From: Acholeplasmataceae bacterium
GTDB taxonomy: Bacteria > Bacillota_I > Bacilli_A > Acholeplasmatales > Acholeplasmataceae
Assembly: GCA_016934175.1 (NCBI GenBank)
Contig: JAFGTI010000048.1
Coordinates: 1 to 12,093, forward strand
DNA length: 12,093 nucleotides
Direction: 5' to 3'
The notes below the pieces were generated by a model. That model was not told the DNA's origin and did not search any database. It saw only the letters and a program-made list of their open reading frames with translations. The translations under genes were made by a program, and so were the position numbers. Every line of letters begins with the position of its first letter. Positions within the stretch are counted from its first letter, which is position 1. Positions 1 to 6,227 of this stretch are shown in pieces.

Positions 1-536
1 ATATGGTGGTGTTTAAAGATATTTGCTGTTGATACATTGATCTGCGATAATATGAGATAAATATCTTCAATAGGAGGCATTTCAATAAAAAGTAGATTTT
101 CTCCTCTACCATATACGTATGCGGGTTGATTATAAAGACAGAATAATGTATCGGAGCCTAATTTTAAAGCAAGATCTTCTAAATCTTCTAAAGGTTTATT
201 TAGCTCCCATAAGTGATTAAGTCCTCTAAGGGTTGCAGCAATATCTGCTGACCCTCCACCTAGACCAGCTCCTATTGGGATTTGCTTATTAAGTTTTATT
301 TTTGCTCCAAGGTTAATATTATATTCTTTTTGCATTAAATATGTTGCTTTTAAAATTGAATTATTTTCAATTTCGATGTTTGATTCCAGTGTGACTTGAT
401 TGCTTTTTTCAAAAGTCAATGTGTCATGAAGTTCTATAGGAATGACAATCATTTGAAGTTCGTGAAATCCATCTACTCTTTTTCTCACGACATCAAGTGT
501 CAAATTGATTTTTGCATATGCTTTTTCTTTAATCAT
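1..536 (-). CDS. ispE: 4-diphosphocytidyl-2-C-methyl-D-erythritol kinase (IspE), 3' end cut off by the window
   Basis: IspE is a cytosolic GHMP-family kinase that phosphorylates the 2-hydroxyl of CDP-methylerythritol in the MEP (non-mevalonate) isoprenoid pathway. The first 178 codons are present, out of roughly 280 usual for the family; the C-terminal third lies outside the window. The start reads MIKEKAYAKINLTLDV, which matches the family N-terminus, with K9 the likely catalytic lysine. The GHMP ATP-binding loop PIGAGLGGGSAD is at residues 87-98, and LGSDTLF (about 127-132) carries the probable catalytic aspartate D129. The ATG at 536-534 has a GAAGGAG ribosome site lying inside the end of ksgA. 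The two genes overlap by 8 nt, so translation is probably coupled. It is the last gene visible in the HD-rnmV-ksgA-ispE run. Isoprenoid precursors would feed undecaprenyl phosphate, linking it to uppP and the DUF368 gene later in the window (inference). Confidence 0.95.
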   Translation of the reverse strand, partial: MIKEKAYAKINLTLDVVRKRVDGFHELQMIVIPIELHDTLTFEKSNQVTLESNIEIENNSILKATYLMQKEYNINLGAKIKLNKQIPIGAGLGGGSADIAATLRGLNHLWELNKPLEDLEDLALKLGSDTLFCLYNQPAYVYGRGENLLFIEMPPIEDIYLILSQINVSTANIFKHHH

Positions 537-1314
537 TCTTCCACTCCTTCGTTAAAAGAATAAAATCCTCTTTAGTGAGTGCTTCAGCTCTAATATTAGG
601 TGAGTATCCAAATTTTATAAGAAATGCTTCTATCTCGTGTTTTGGCACATTAAAAGCTTCATACCAATTATTGACTAGAGTTTTTCTTTTTTGTCGAAAT
701 GCTTCTTTTACTAATTTTAGAAATAATGCTTCTTTATGTTTTTCAATCAGCGGTTGTTCTCTTTTAACAATGCGAATAACCGCGCTATCAACATTGGGTA
801 CAGGCATAAACATGTGACGTTTAACATCCATCATTTTATTAACTTGTGCATAATATTGTAAAATAATGGAAAGTGCATTATATTGCTTACTATTTGGTGT
901 CGCAAGTAATCGATCACAAACTTCTTTTTGAATCATTAAAGATGCTGTTTTTACATTGGGAGTCTCGAGTAGTTTAAAAAGAATTGGCGTAGTAATATAA
1001 TAGGGTACATTAGCAACCACATGCAGTTCTTTATCATATAGAGATAAATCAGTTTCTAAAAAATCTTGATATAGAATCGTTAGGTTTTGATGTTCATTTT
1101 TAATTTCATCTAATATTGGTTTTAAACTCTCATCAATCTCAAAAGCAATAACATCTTTTGCTGATAAAGCCAAAAAAGTAGTCAGCGCCCCTTGGCCTGG
1201 TCCCACTTCAACGACATGCTTATCTTCGATATCTGATTCTCTGACTATTTTTTTTAATAGATTTTTGTCTCTTAAAAAATTTTGTCCATATCTCTTCTTA
1301 GCTTGATGATTCAC
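529..1314 (-). CDS. rsmA: 16S rRNA (adenine(1518)-N6/adenine(1519)-N6)-dimethyltransferase (KsgA/RsmA)
   Basis: KsgA uses S-adenosylmethionine to dimethylate two adjacent adenines in the helix 45 loop of 16S rRNA, late in small-subunit assembly. The 261-residue product is slightly short for the family (about 270-290). Visible motifs in order are: N-terminal KKRYGQNFL (6-14), SAM motif I VEVGPGQGAL (35-44), acidic motif II FEID (58-61), motif III QDFLE (83-87), the catalytic motif NVPY (102-105), and the family signature FMPVPNVDSAV (169-179). The start is a GTG at 1314-1312, preceded by a GAGG ribosome site. It overlaps the end of rnmV by 17 nt, and its own 3' end overlaps ispE by 8 nt. Pairing with rnmV is the common Firmicutes arrangement and puts two rRNA maturation functions together. 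Confidence 0.96.
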   Translation of the reverse strand: MNHQAKKRYGQNFLRDKNLLKKIVRESDIEDKHVVEVGPGQGALTTFLALSAKDVIAFEIDESLKPILDEIKNEHQNLTILYQDFLETDLSLYDKELHVVANVPYYITTPILFKLLETPNVKTASLMIQKEVCDRLLATPNSKQYNALSIILQYYAQVNKMMDVKRHMFMPVPNVDSAVIRIVKREQPLIEKHKEALFLKLVKEAFRQKRKTLVNNWYEAFNVPKHEIEAFLIKFGYSPNIRAEALTKEDFILLTKEWKND

Positions 1315-1843
1315 TTAATACCTCAATAATTTTTTCTTTTTTTATATCAAACATTTTTAATCGGTAATATAAAGTTTTTCCATTTGTATAACCGATGTTA
1401 AGTGCTTTAGCTAATTTCATTCTTCTCTTTTTGCTATCTTTTGAGCCAGTCAATCCAACATCATGTAAAAAGGCATGTGTTACATTGTTATTTGTATTTT
1501 CTTGAATTCTTCTCATCTCTTTAAGTGCCATTTGAATGGTTGTCTCTGAGGCATGCTCAATCCCTATTTTTTTTCCGTTTTTACTGTGTGCCAAATCTTG
1601 ATCAATAAATGCATGAAAAACATGAACGAGTGATTTACTCAAAATTCTTCTAATTCTTTCTCCTGCATGATCAGGATCAAGAAATAATATAATATCGTGG
1701 GTCTCATCAAATTTCTTCAAAACTTCGACAGTTTCTAGATCAATTGCACTTCCATTAGTTGTCATTGTTTGAATGTCTGGATAAATTTGCCTCAATCTTG
1801 AGGCATCGTTTTTCCCTTCAACAACAAATACTTGAGGTCTCAT
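1298..1843 (-). CDS. rnmV: Ribonuclease M5 (5S rRNA maturation Toprim nuclease)
   Basis: RNase M5 cleaves 5S rRNA precursor to mature ends, in Bacillus together with ribosomal protein L18. The 181-residue protein begins with a Toprim domain. VVEGKND (7-13) carries the conserved glutamate E9, TNGSAI follows at 29-34, and LDPDHAGERIRR (55-66) supplies the DxD metal pair D56/D58. The basic C-terminal half (about 110-175, with SKDSKKRRMKLAKAL) is typical of M5 and distinguishes it from other small Toprim proteins. The ATG overlaps the TGA stop of the upstream HD gene as ATGA. There is little ribosome-binding sequence of its own, so translational coupling is likely. It overlaps ksgA by 17 nt downstream. 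Length agrees with the Bacillus protein (about 186). Confidence 0.95.
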   Translation of the reverse strand: MRPQVFVVEGKNDASRLRQIYPDIQTMTTNGSAIDLETVEVLKKFDETHDIILFLDPDHAGERIRRILSKSLVHVFHAFIDQDLAHSKNGKKIGIEHASETTIQMALKEMRRIQENTNNNVTHAFLHDVGLTGSKDSKKRRMKLAKALNIGYTNGKTLYYRLKMFDIKKEKIIEVLSESSS

Positions 1844-3045
1844 TGTTTACGGTAAAAGAATTTGGGATCAGTTTTAGTTCCGCTTTGCATCAAACTCTCA
1901 ATAATTTTAGATTGTTCTTTCAATGTGGATATCTTCCCATTTTCTAATAAGATAAATATTTGATCACCATAACGCACATCATCATCTTTATAAGTTGAGT
2001 TTTCTACTGTTCTATAGGTTGTAAAATATTTAAGTTCATCAGGTTTATATTCACTTTTGATTTTATCGATTTTTTCTTGATTTTCAGGAACATCATTGAG
2101 ATATCCCCAAATACGTCTATTCAAAAAATCCAAAGAAAGTTCTCTTAAAATATCATCGCTTGACTTGGTAAAACTAGAAATCAATCCATTGACATAAAAA
2201 TCATCAATCTCGATATAATTATCTAAATTAGATGGATTTTCTATAATGTTTTTCAATGGTTCAACATTTCCGACAAATTTATACCCTAAAATTAACAAAT
2301 CTTTAACCCTTTGATAAATTTTTTCTAGGACAACTTCATATGCTCTAGATACAGGGTGGTAGTAAACTTGCCAATACATATGATAGCGACTAATTAAATA
2401 ATTTTCAATAGCATGAATACCACTGATTTTAAAAACAATTTGACCTTCTTTGATGTACATCACTCGAATTAATCTATCTAAATCAATATGTCCATAAGCA
2501 GCGCCTGTAAAATATGCATCTCTTTCCAAGTAATCTAAACGGTCTGCGTCTAGTTGACTTGATATCAGTTGTTCTATTAATGGAAACTTCTTTTCCTTTT
2601 TCAAAACAGATGACACATCTGTTGCAAAATTTATATCTATCGTATCTAAAATTGCTCTTAATTCTTTATTTTTGACAACAAGTTCAGAACCTATATGTTC
2701 ATGATCAACATCAAAAATATCTTCAAAAGCATGAGAATAGGCTCCATGTCCTATATCATGCAATAATGCAGCACTTAAAAAAACAAGCTGTTCTCTCTCG
2801 TTTAGTGCCTTTTTAATATCGGGGACAGTCAAAAACCGATTAGCTATTTCATAAACTCCAAGACTGTGAGAAAATCTCGAATGCTCCGCCCCATGGAAAA
2901 CCATTTGAACGCCACTCAGTTGACGAATTCTTCTAAGTCTTTGAAAAAGTGTTGAATTTATCAATTTTTTAATGAGTTCATAATCAACATGAATATATCC
3001 ATACAATGGATCTTTATAGACTTGTTGTTTATCCAGTTTCTTCAC
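1840..3045 (-). CDS. HD-domain phosphohydrolase of the YwfO/EF1143 (dNTPase-like) type
   Basis: This 401-residue protein belongs to the metal-dependent HD superfamily, in the branch with SAMHD1, Bacillus YwfO and the Enterococcus dNTP triphosphohydrolase EF1143. That assignment is by recognition of motifs, and its substrate here is inferred only. The N-terminus YKDPLYGYIHV (10-20) and FQRLRRIRQL (34-43) are typical. HSRFSHSLGVYE (55-66) includes the first metal histidine H60. LLHDIGHGAYSH (94-105) carries the HD pair H96/D97. LDADRLDYLERDA (165-177) matches the later metal aspartate region, with D168 the likely ligand. The start is GTG at 3045-3043, with a good AAGGAGG site 7 nt upstream. The TGA stop overlaps rnmV as ATGA, one of two places showing TGA is a stop in this genome. 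In many Firmicutes a TatD nuclease gene occupies this place before rnmV. A likely pduL terminator lies immediately upstream, leaving no room for a normal intergenic promoter. Confidence 0.88.
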   Translation of the reverse strand: MKKLDKQQVYKDPLYGYIHVDYELIKKLINSTLFQRLRRIRQLSGVQMVFHGAEHSRFSHSLGVYEIANRFLTVPDIKKALNEREQLVFLSAALLHDIGHGAYSHAFEDIFDVDHEHIGSELVVKNKELRAILDTIDINFATDVSSVLKKEKKFPLIEQLISSQLDADRLDYLERDAYFTGAAYGHIDLDRLIRVMYIKEGQIVFKISGIHAIENYLISRYHMYWQVYYHPVSRAYEVVLEKIYQRVKDLLILGYKFVGNVEPLKNIIENPSNLDNYIEIDDFYVNGLISSFTKSSDDILRELSLDFLNRRIWGYLNDVPENQEKIDKIKSEYKPDELKYFTTYRTVENSTYKDDDVRYGDQIFILLENGKISTLKEQSKIIESLMQSGTKTDPKFFYRKQ

Positions 3046-3062
3046 ACCTATTCCTCCTTGGG

Positions 3063-3086
3063 AAAAAAAGTGCCTTATATGGCACT
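3063..3086 (-). terminator. Intrinsic terminator after pduL
   Basis: On the minus strand the perfect 6-bp stem AGTGCC/GGCACT, with a 6-nt loop, is followed by seven T residues. The hairpin overlaps the TAG stop of pduL. The ribosome site of the HD gene begins right after the T-run, so transcription of the HD-rnmV-ksgA-ispE run needs readthrough or a promoter inside pduL. Confidence 0.8.
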
Positions 3087-3675
3087 ATCCGTTAATTGTA
3101 TATGATTTTACTAACTCAACTTGGTCGCCTGTATTTAGCATAAAAGCACTACCATCATCAGTGTCTAAATGACAGTCCAATTTAAAATTAGGGTGTACTC
3201 TACATAAAACGTTATCCATGATACCCGCTTTGATTCCATCAACTTTTAAACTTACAATTTGACGATCTGTAACACCAAAATCTTTTCCTTCTTCAGGTGA
3301 AAAATGAATGTGACGATCAGCAATAATCACACCTTCACTAATTTCTACTTGCCCTTTTGGCCCAATTAGAATTGCTGGCCCTGAACCTTTAACATCTCCT
3401 GAAGATCTAACTGGAGCTACAAATTTAAAACGTAATGCATCACTTCTTGATATTTCAACTTGTGAAGCTGGTCTTACAGGTCCTAGGATTCTTACACCTG
3501 CTAATAACTTACCTTCCGGACTCATTACATCAACCTTTTCGACTGCTGCATATTGCCCTGGTTGGCTTAAATCTTTCATAACTGTCAGTTCATAACCTTT
3601 TCCGAAAAGAATCTCTAAATGTTCTTTCGTTACGTGAAGATGACGCCCTGAAATGCCTACTGGTATTTTTTTCAT
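3085..3675 (-). CDS. pduL: PduL-type phosphate acyltransferase (phosphotransacetylase/phosphotransacylase)
   Basis: PduL interconverts acyl-CoA and acyl phosphate (acetyl-, propionyl-). With a kinase such as AckA it supports ATP formation and is evolutionarily unrelated to Pta. The 196-residue protein has the two PduL half-domains. VGISGRHLHV (6-15) holds H12/H14, DLSQPGQYA (35-43) and VRILGPVR (61-68) follow, then ADRHIHFSPEE (119-129) with H122/H124, and CHLDTDDGSAF (168-178) with H169. These histidines are the expected zinc-site region. The ATG at 3675 has an AGGAGG site at 3683-3688. A longer in-frame start at 3729 would fall inside the promoter and is not used. No N-terminal encapsulation peptide and no microcompartment shell genes are seen, so a cytosolic energy-metabolism role is likely, as known for Acholeplasma PduL. 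It has its own promoter and terminator. Confidence 0.93.
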   Translation of the reverse strand: MKKIPVGISGRHLHVTKEHLEILFGKGYELTVMKDLSQPGQYAAVEKVDVMSPEGKLLAGVRILGPVRPASQVEISRSDALRFKFVAPVRSSGDVKGSGPAILIGPKGQVEISEGVIIADRHIHFSPEEGKDFGVTDRQIVSLKVDGIKAGIMDNVLCRVHPNFKLDCHLDTDDGSAFMLNTGDQVELVKSYTING

Positions 3676-3700
3676 GTTAATTCCTCCTACATACGAAACG

Positions 3701-3729
3701 ATTATATCATTTTTTATGTTTGTTTTCAA
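3701..3729 (-). promoter_or_regulatory. Promoter of pduL
   Basis: On the minus strand TTGAAA (3729-3724) is followed by a 17-nt spacer and a perfect TATAAT (3706-3701), preceded by an extended TGA. The predicted transcript start is near 3694, just upstream of the AGGAGG site. This is a strong sigma-A-type promoter and fixes the pduL start at 3675. Confidence 0.85.
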
Positions 3730-3737
3730 CGTGTTTA

Positions 3738-3746
3738 TGATAGAAT
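3738..3746 (+). promoter_or_regulatory. Extended -10 promoter element for the HIT gene
   Basis: TGATAGAAT gives an extended -10 (TG at 3738-3739, TAGAAT at 3741-3746). No good -35 is visible at the usual distance. The element lies back to back with the pduL promoter, whose -35 ends at 3729, so the two divergent promoters could interfere or share control. Confidence 0.5.
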
Positions 3747-3769
3747 AAAGCCAAGAAAGAGGTGTTTTT

Positions 3770-4186
3770 ATGTCGACGATTTTTTCTAAAATAATTGCAA
3801 AAGAAATTCCAGCACATTTTGTCTATGAGGATGATTTAGTAGTTGCATTCCTTGATATTTCCCAAGCAACTAAAGGTCATACATTAGTAGTTCCTAAAGC
3901 AGAATATCGCGATATCTTTTCAGTACCTGATGATTTAGCAGCACATGTTATGAAAATTGCGGTTAAAATGGCACAAGCACTTAAAACTGCTTTTGATCCT
4001 GCAGGAATCAACATTTTAAGTAACAATGGTGAAAAATCTGGACAAACGGTTTTTCATTTTCATCTTCATCTTATTCCACGCTATGAAAAAGATGATGCAA
4101 AATTTAGTTTAAAAAACAATATGAGTAATCTCTCTATAGAAGATTATAGAGAAAGAGCTCGCTTGATTAAAGCGGCTCTATTGTAA
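3770..4186 (+). CDS. HIT-family nucleotide hydrolase (Hint-like)
   Basis: HIT (histidine triad) proteins are small cytosolic nucleotide-binding dimers that hydrolyse AMP-linked substrates such as adenosine phosphoramidates. The 138-residue protein matches the single-domain bacterial Hit/Hint type. IFSKIIAKEIPA at 4-15 is the usual N-terminus, GHTLVVPK (36-43) is the core strand region, and HFHLHLIPR (96-104) is the histidine triad, with H98 the likely nucleophile. It begins at the ATG at 3770 with an AAAGAGGTG ribosome site at 3756-3764. It is transcribed divergently from pduL and converges on the histidine kinase gene, overlapping its 3' end by 20 nt. It is the only plus-strand gene in the first 9.6 kb. 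The physiological substrate cannot be read from the sequence. Confidence 0.93.
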   Translation: MSTIFSKIIAKEIPAHFVYEDDLVVAFLDISQATKGHTLVVPKAEYRDIFSVPDDLAAHVMKIAVKMAQALKTAFDPAGINILSNNGEKSGQTVFHFHLHLIPRYEKDDAKFSLKNNMSNLSIEDYRERARLIKAALL

Positions 4187-5429
4187 ACATAACACCCTGA
4201 TTAATATTTTCAACTTTTAAAACCAAGTTAAAGTGTATACACGTTTTTTGGACAATGCTCATACCTAATCCAAATTGTCCTTTTTCCCCTTTTTCATAGG
4301 GTTTAAACATTTGATTAATAAAGTTTTGACTAATCGGCTCACCATCATTATAGAAGGTGAGTTTTTTATTTACTAATGTGATTTCTATTTTAGTTTTAGC
4401 ATATCTTAGGGCATTATCAATGATATTATTAAATGCAATATAGAAATTTTCTGAAATTCCAAAGTATGTTGAATCATCTAAATCAAGAATAAATTCAATA
4501 TGAGTTCTATATTTGTGGTTATTAACAATATTGCCGATGATGTCCTTTATTTTTACACTTTCAAATTCTTCTTGAGTTTTTAAATATTCAAGCTTATTTA
4601 ATTCAAGTAATTGTTTTACTTTCTGATTTAAAACATCAGCTTGTTTAATAATAACATTAGCTTCTGATACATCTGAAATGCCATCACTGATTGCTTCAGC
4701 ATATGATTGAATAACAGCTATAGGTGTCTTAAAATCATGGGATATATTTTGAAGCATTTCTTGCTTAGTCTTTTCGCTTAAATGAATCTCTCGCCGCATC
4801 TTTTCAATTGTTTGCGCCAGTTCCGTAATTTCATCGTTCCCATCAATTTCAATTGGAACAGTATAACTGTTTTTAGTCATTAGCTCAACTTCGCCTTTGA
4901 GTCGTTTCACTCTTTCAACAGTAATTCTAGACCAAATTAAAATAATGAGGTTTCCTAATAGCACCAATGCAATAAAACTGATTTGAACAAGCATACCAAA
5001 CGAATTACCAAGTGCATTCAAATAATCTTCTGATGTAAAAACAATAACCGTAATATGACTTGGTATGTTTCGGTAAATCATGAAATAGTAGGTCTCTGAA
5101 CCAACTTCTTCCTCTTTAGTATTACCAGGCCACACTGATAACTCATTGATTAATTGATTTGCTGTATAATTATCATCTAATAATCCCATGTTATAACTTC
5201 TAACGACGATATTATTTTGTGCAATTACATAACCATTATATGAACTAATGTGTGGAGAATTGAGATCCCCTTTAACTTCATCATAATAAACTTCGAGTTG
5301 TTCAATGTTTTGTTGAACTCTAAAATCATGAAAAACTCTATTCAAAGCAATAATAAAAACAAGACTTGTTAACAAAGTCACAACAGTGAAAATAACATTT
5401 AGTTGTGTTGCTAACTTAACTTGTTTCAT
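4167..5429 (-). CDS. Sensor histidine kinase, CssS-like
   Basis: This is a membrane sensor kinase of 420 residues that would autophosphorylate and pass phosphate to the regulator encoded just upstream. Domains in order: first membrane helix about 11-30, an extracytoplasmic sensor loop of about 110 residues (31-143), second helix about 144-167, HAMP linker about 168-219, and a dimerisation/phosphoacceptor helix with SHDFKTP, phosphorylated residue H231. The ATPase domain follows, with an N-box NNIIDNALRYA (334-344), G1 NDGEP (361-365) and G2 GQFGLGMS (384-391). The ATG overlaps the regulator TGA stop as ATGA. The naming rests on the partner, which closely resembles Bacillus CssR (secretion stress). 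The sensor loop itself gives no independent proof of the stimulus. The 3' end overlaps the convergent HIT gene by 20 nt. Confidence 0.9.
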   Translation of the reverse strand: MKQVKLATQLNVIFTVVTLLTSLVFIIALNRVFHDFRVQQNIEQLEVYYDEVKGDLNSPHISSYNGYVIAQNNIVVRSYNMGLLDDNYTANQLINELSVWPGNTKEEEVGSETYYFMIYRNIPSHITVIVFTSEDYLNALGNSFGMLVQISFIALVLLGNLIILIWSRITVERVKRLKGEVELMTKNSYTVPIEIDGNDEITELAQTIEKMRREIHLSEKTKQEMLQNISHDFKTPIAVIQSYAEAISDGISDVSEANVIIKQADVLNQKVKQLLELNKLEYLKTQEEFESVKIKDIIGNIVNNHKYRTHIEFILDLDDSTYFGISENFYIAFNNIIDNALRYAKTKIEITLVNKKLTFYNDGEPISQNFINQMFKPYEKGEKGQFGLGMSIVQKTCIHFNLVLKVENINQGVMFTIEPL

Positions 5430-6082
5430 AATAACCGATATCCAAATCCGTAGATTGTTTCAATTTTCAATTCTGGCATCTTGTGTCGTAACCGACGCAG
5501 TAAATCATCAACAACACGATCACTACCATAATAATTTTCTCCCCAAACATGTTTAAGTATTTCTTCTCTACCAAATGCAGTATTTAGGTTTTTAAGGAAA
5601 AAAAGTAGCAACTCAAATTCTTTATTAGTTAAATCAATCATCTGATTTTTAGATCTAATTTCTCTTTTTGTTAAATTAATTTCATAGTCAGCATAAGTAA
5701 CAATTTCAGATACTCTTCCTTGTAGGTGCCTTTTTAAGACAGATTTAACTCTTAAAATCAATTCACGTGGAGAATAAGGTTTGGCAAGATAGTCATCACT
5801 TCCAAGTTCCAATCCCATAATTTTATCAAGATCTTGATCTCTAGCCGAAGTAAAAATAACAGCGGAATTGCTGTGTTTTTCTTTTAATGCTTTAATAAGA
5901 TCGTATCCGCTTATTTCGCCAGTAAGCATAATATCTAATATCCATAAATCCACTTGATCATCAATGTGTTCCATTGCGGATTCACCATCATAAAAAACTG
6001 TTGTTTCATAGCCTTCTCTAGCAAGATATTTACGAATAATTTCAGATAAATCTTTTTCGTCTTCTACATAATATATTCTCAT
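5426..6082 (-). CDS. OmpR/PhoB-family response regulator, CssR-like
   Basis: This is a 218-residue DNA-binding regulator, phosphorylated by the kinase downstream. The receiver domain (1-115) has the acidic pair E7/D8, phosphoacceptor D50 in LWILDIML, T78 in IFTSA and K101 in KPYSPRELI. The winged-helix domain (about 125-218) ends in DRVVDDLLRRLRHKMPELK and ETIYGFGYR. From memory, the DLWILDIML, SARD, GLELGSDDY and KMPELK-x-ETIYGFGYR stretches match Bacillus subtilis CssR, which controls the HtrA-type proteases in secretion stress. No htrA gene is in this window, so the regulon is unknown. The ATG at 6082 has an AAAGGTGG site. Transcription probably starts near 6124, beside a 25-nt palindrome that could be its own operator. 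The TGA stop overlaps the kinase start. Confidence 0.92.
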   Translation of the reverse strand: MRIYYVEDEKDLSEIIRKYLAREGYETTVFYDGESAMEHIDDQVDLWILDIMLTGEISGYDLIKALKEKHSNSAVIFTSARDQDLDKIMGLELGSDDYLAKPYSPRELILRVKSVLKRHLQGRVSEIVTYADYEINLTKREIRSKNQMIDLTNKEFELLLFFLKNLNTAFGREEILKHVWGENYYGSDRVVDDLLRRLRHKMPELKIETIYGFGYRLL

Positions 6083-6108
6083 CTATTACACCACCTTTAT
6101 ATAAGTAA

Positions 6109-6133
6109 AATAAGCGTGCTCAGCACACTTATT
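6109..6133. repeat. 25-nt palindrome at the response-regulator promoter
   Basis: Half-sites AATAAGCGTGCT and AGCACACTTATT flank a central C at 6121, with a single mismatch pair (6115/6127) out of 12. It overlaps the downstream edge of the minus-strand -10 box and the predicted start of transcription. It could be an operator for autoregulation. Alternatively it is a leader hairpin or a late terminator for serS, since on minus-strand RNA the mismatch becomes a G-U pair and the stem is followed by TTTTACTT. Confidence 0.75.
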
Positions 6134-6139
6134 ATACCA
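6131..6139 (-). promoter_or_regulatory. Extended -10 promoter of the two-component operon
   Basis: The minus strand reads TGGTATAAT, a perfect -10 (6136-6131) with the extended TG. No convincing -35 lies 16-18 nt upstream, which suggests an extended -10 or an activated promoter. The leader to the regulator ATG is about 42 nt. Confidence 0.6.
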
Positions 6140-6184
6140 TAGAGAAACTGTATTTGGAGAAAAATGAAGTACCTTTATCATATC

Positions 6185-6210
6185 AAAACACTGTGTGAAG
6201 TCTGTGTTTT
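6185..6210 (-). terminator. Possible terminator after serS
   Basis: The inverted repeat AAAACAC/GTGTTTT (7 bp, 12-nt loop) lies 18 nt beyond the serS stop. On the minus strand the U-run is short and mostly inside the stem; on the plus strand it is longer, but no plus-strand gene leads into it. The call is therefore weak. Confidence 0.35.
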
Positions 6211-6227
6211 TTTTATGTGAAATTGTG

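Noticed and set aside
575..817. Plus-strand reading frame inside ksgA
   Set aside because: It is antisense to a strongly conserved gene, has no ribosome site and no family features. Similar frames at 1759-1947, 6358-6552, 6892-7089 and 11849-12067 (plus), and 11593-11799 (minus), are shadows for the same reason.
3085..3675. Bacterial microcompartment locus suggested by pduL
   Set aside because: There is no encapsulation peptide, no shell protein and no diol or ethanolamine enzyme gene in the window.
3676..3729. 18-codon N-terminal extension of pduL
   Set aside because: It covers the TTGAAA-17-TATAAT promoter and the AGGAGG site of the downstream ATG, and PduL proteins begin at the later methionine.
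1840..6082. Use of TGA as tryptophan (Mycoplasma-type code)
   Set aside because: TGA ends the HD and response-regulator genes exactly at ATGA overlaps with the next gene, and both proteins have the expected family ends.
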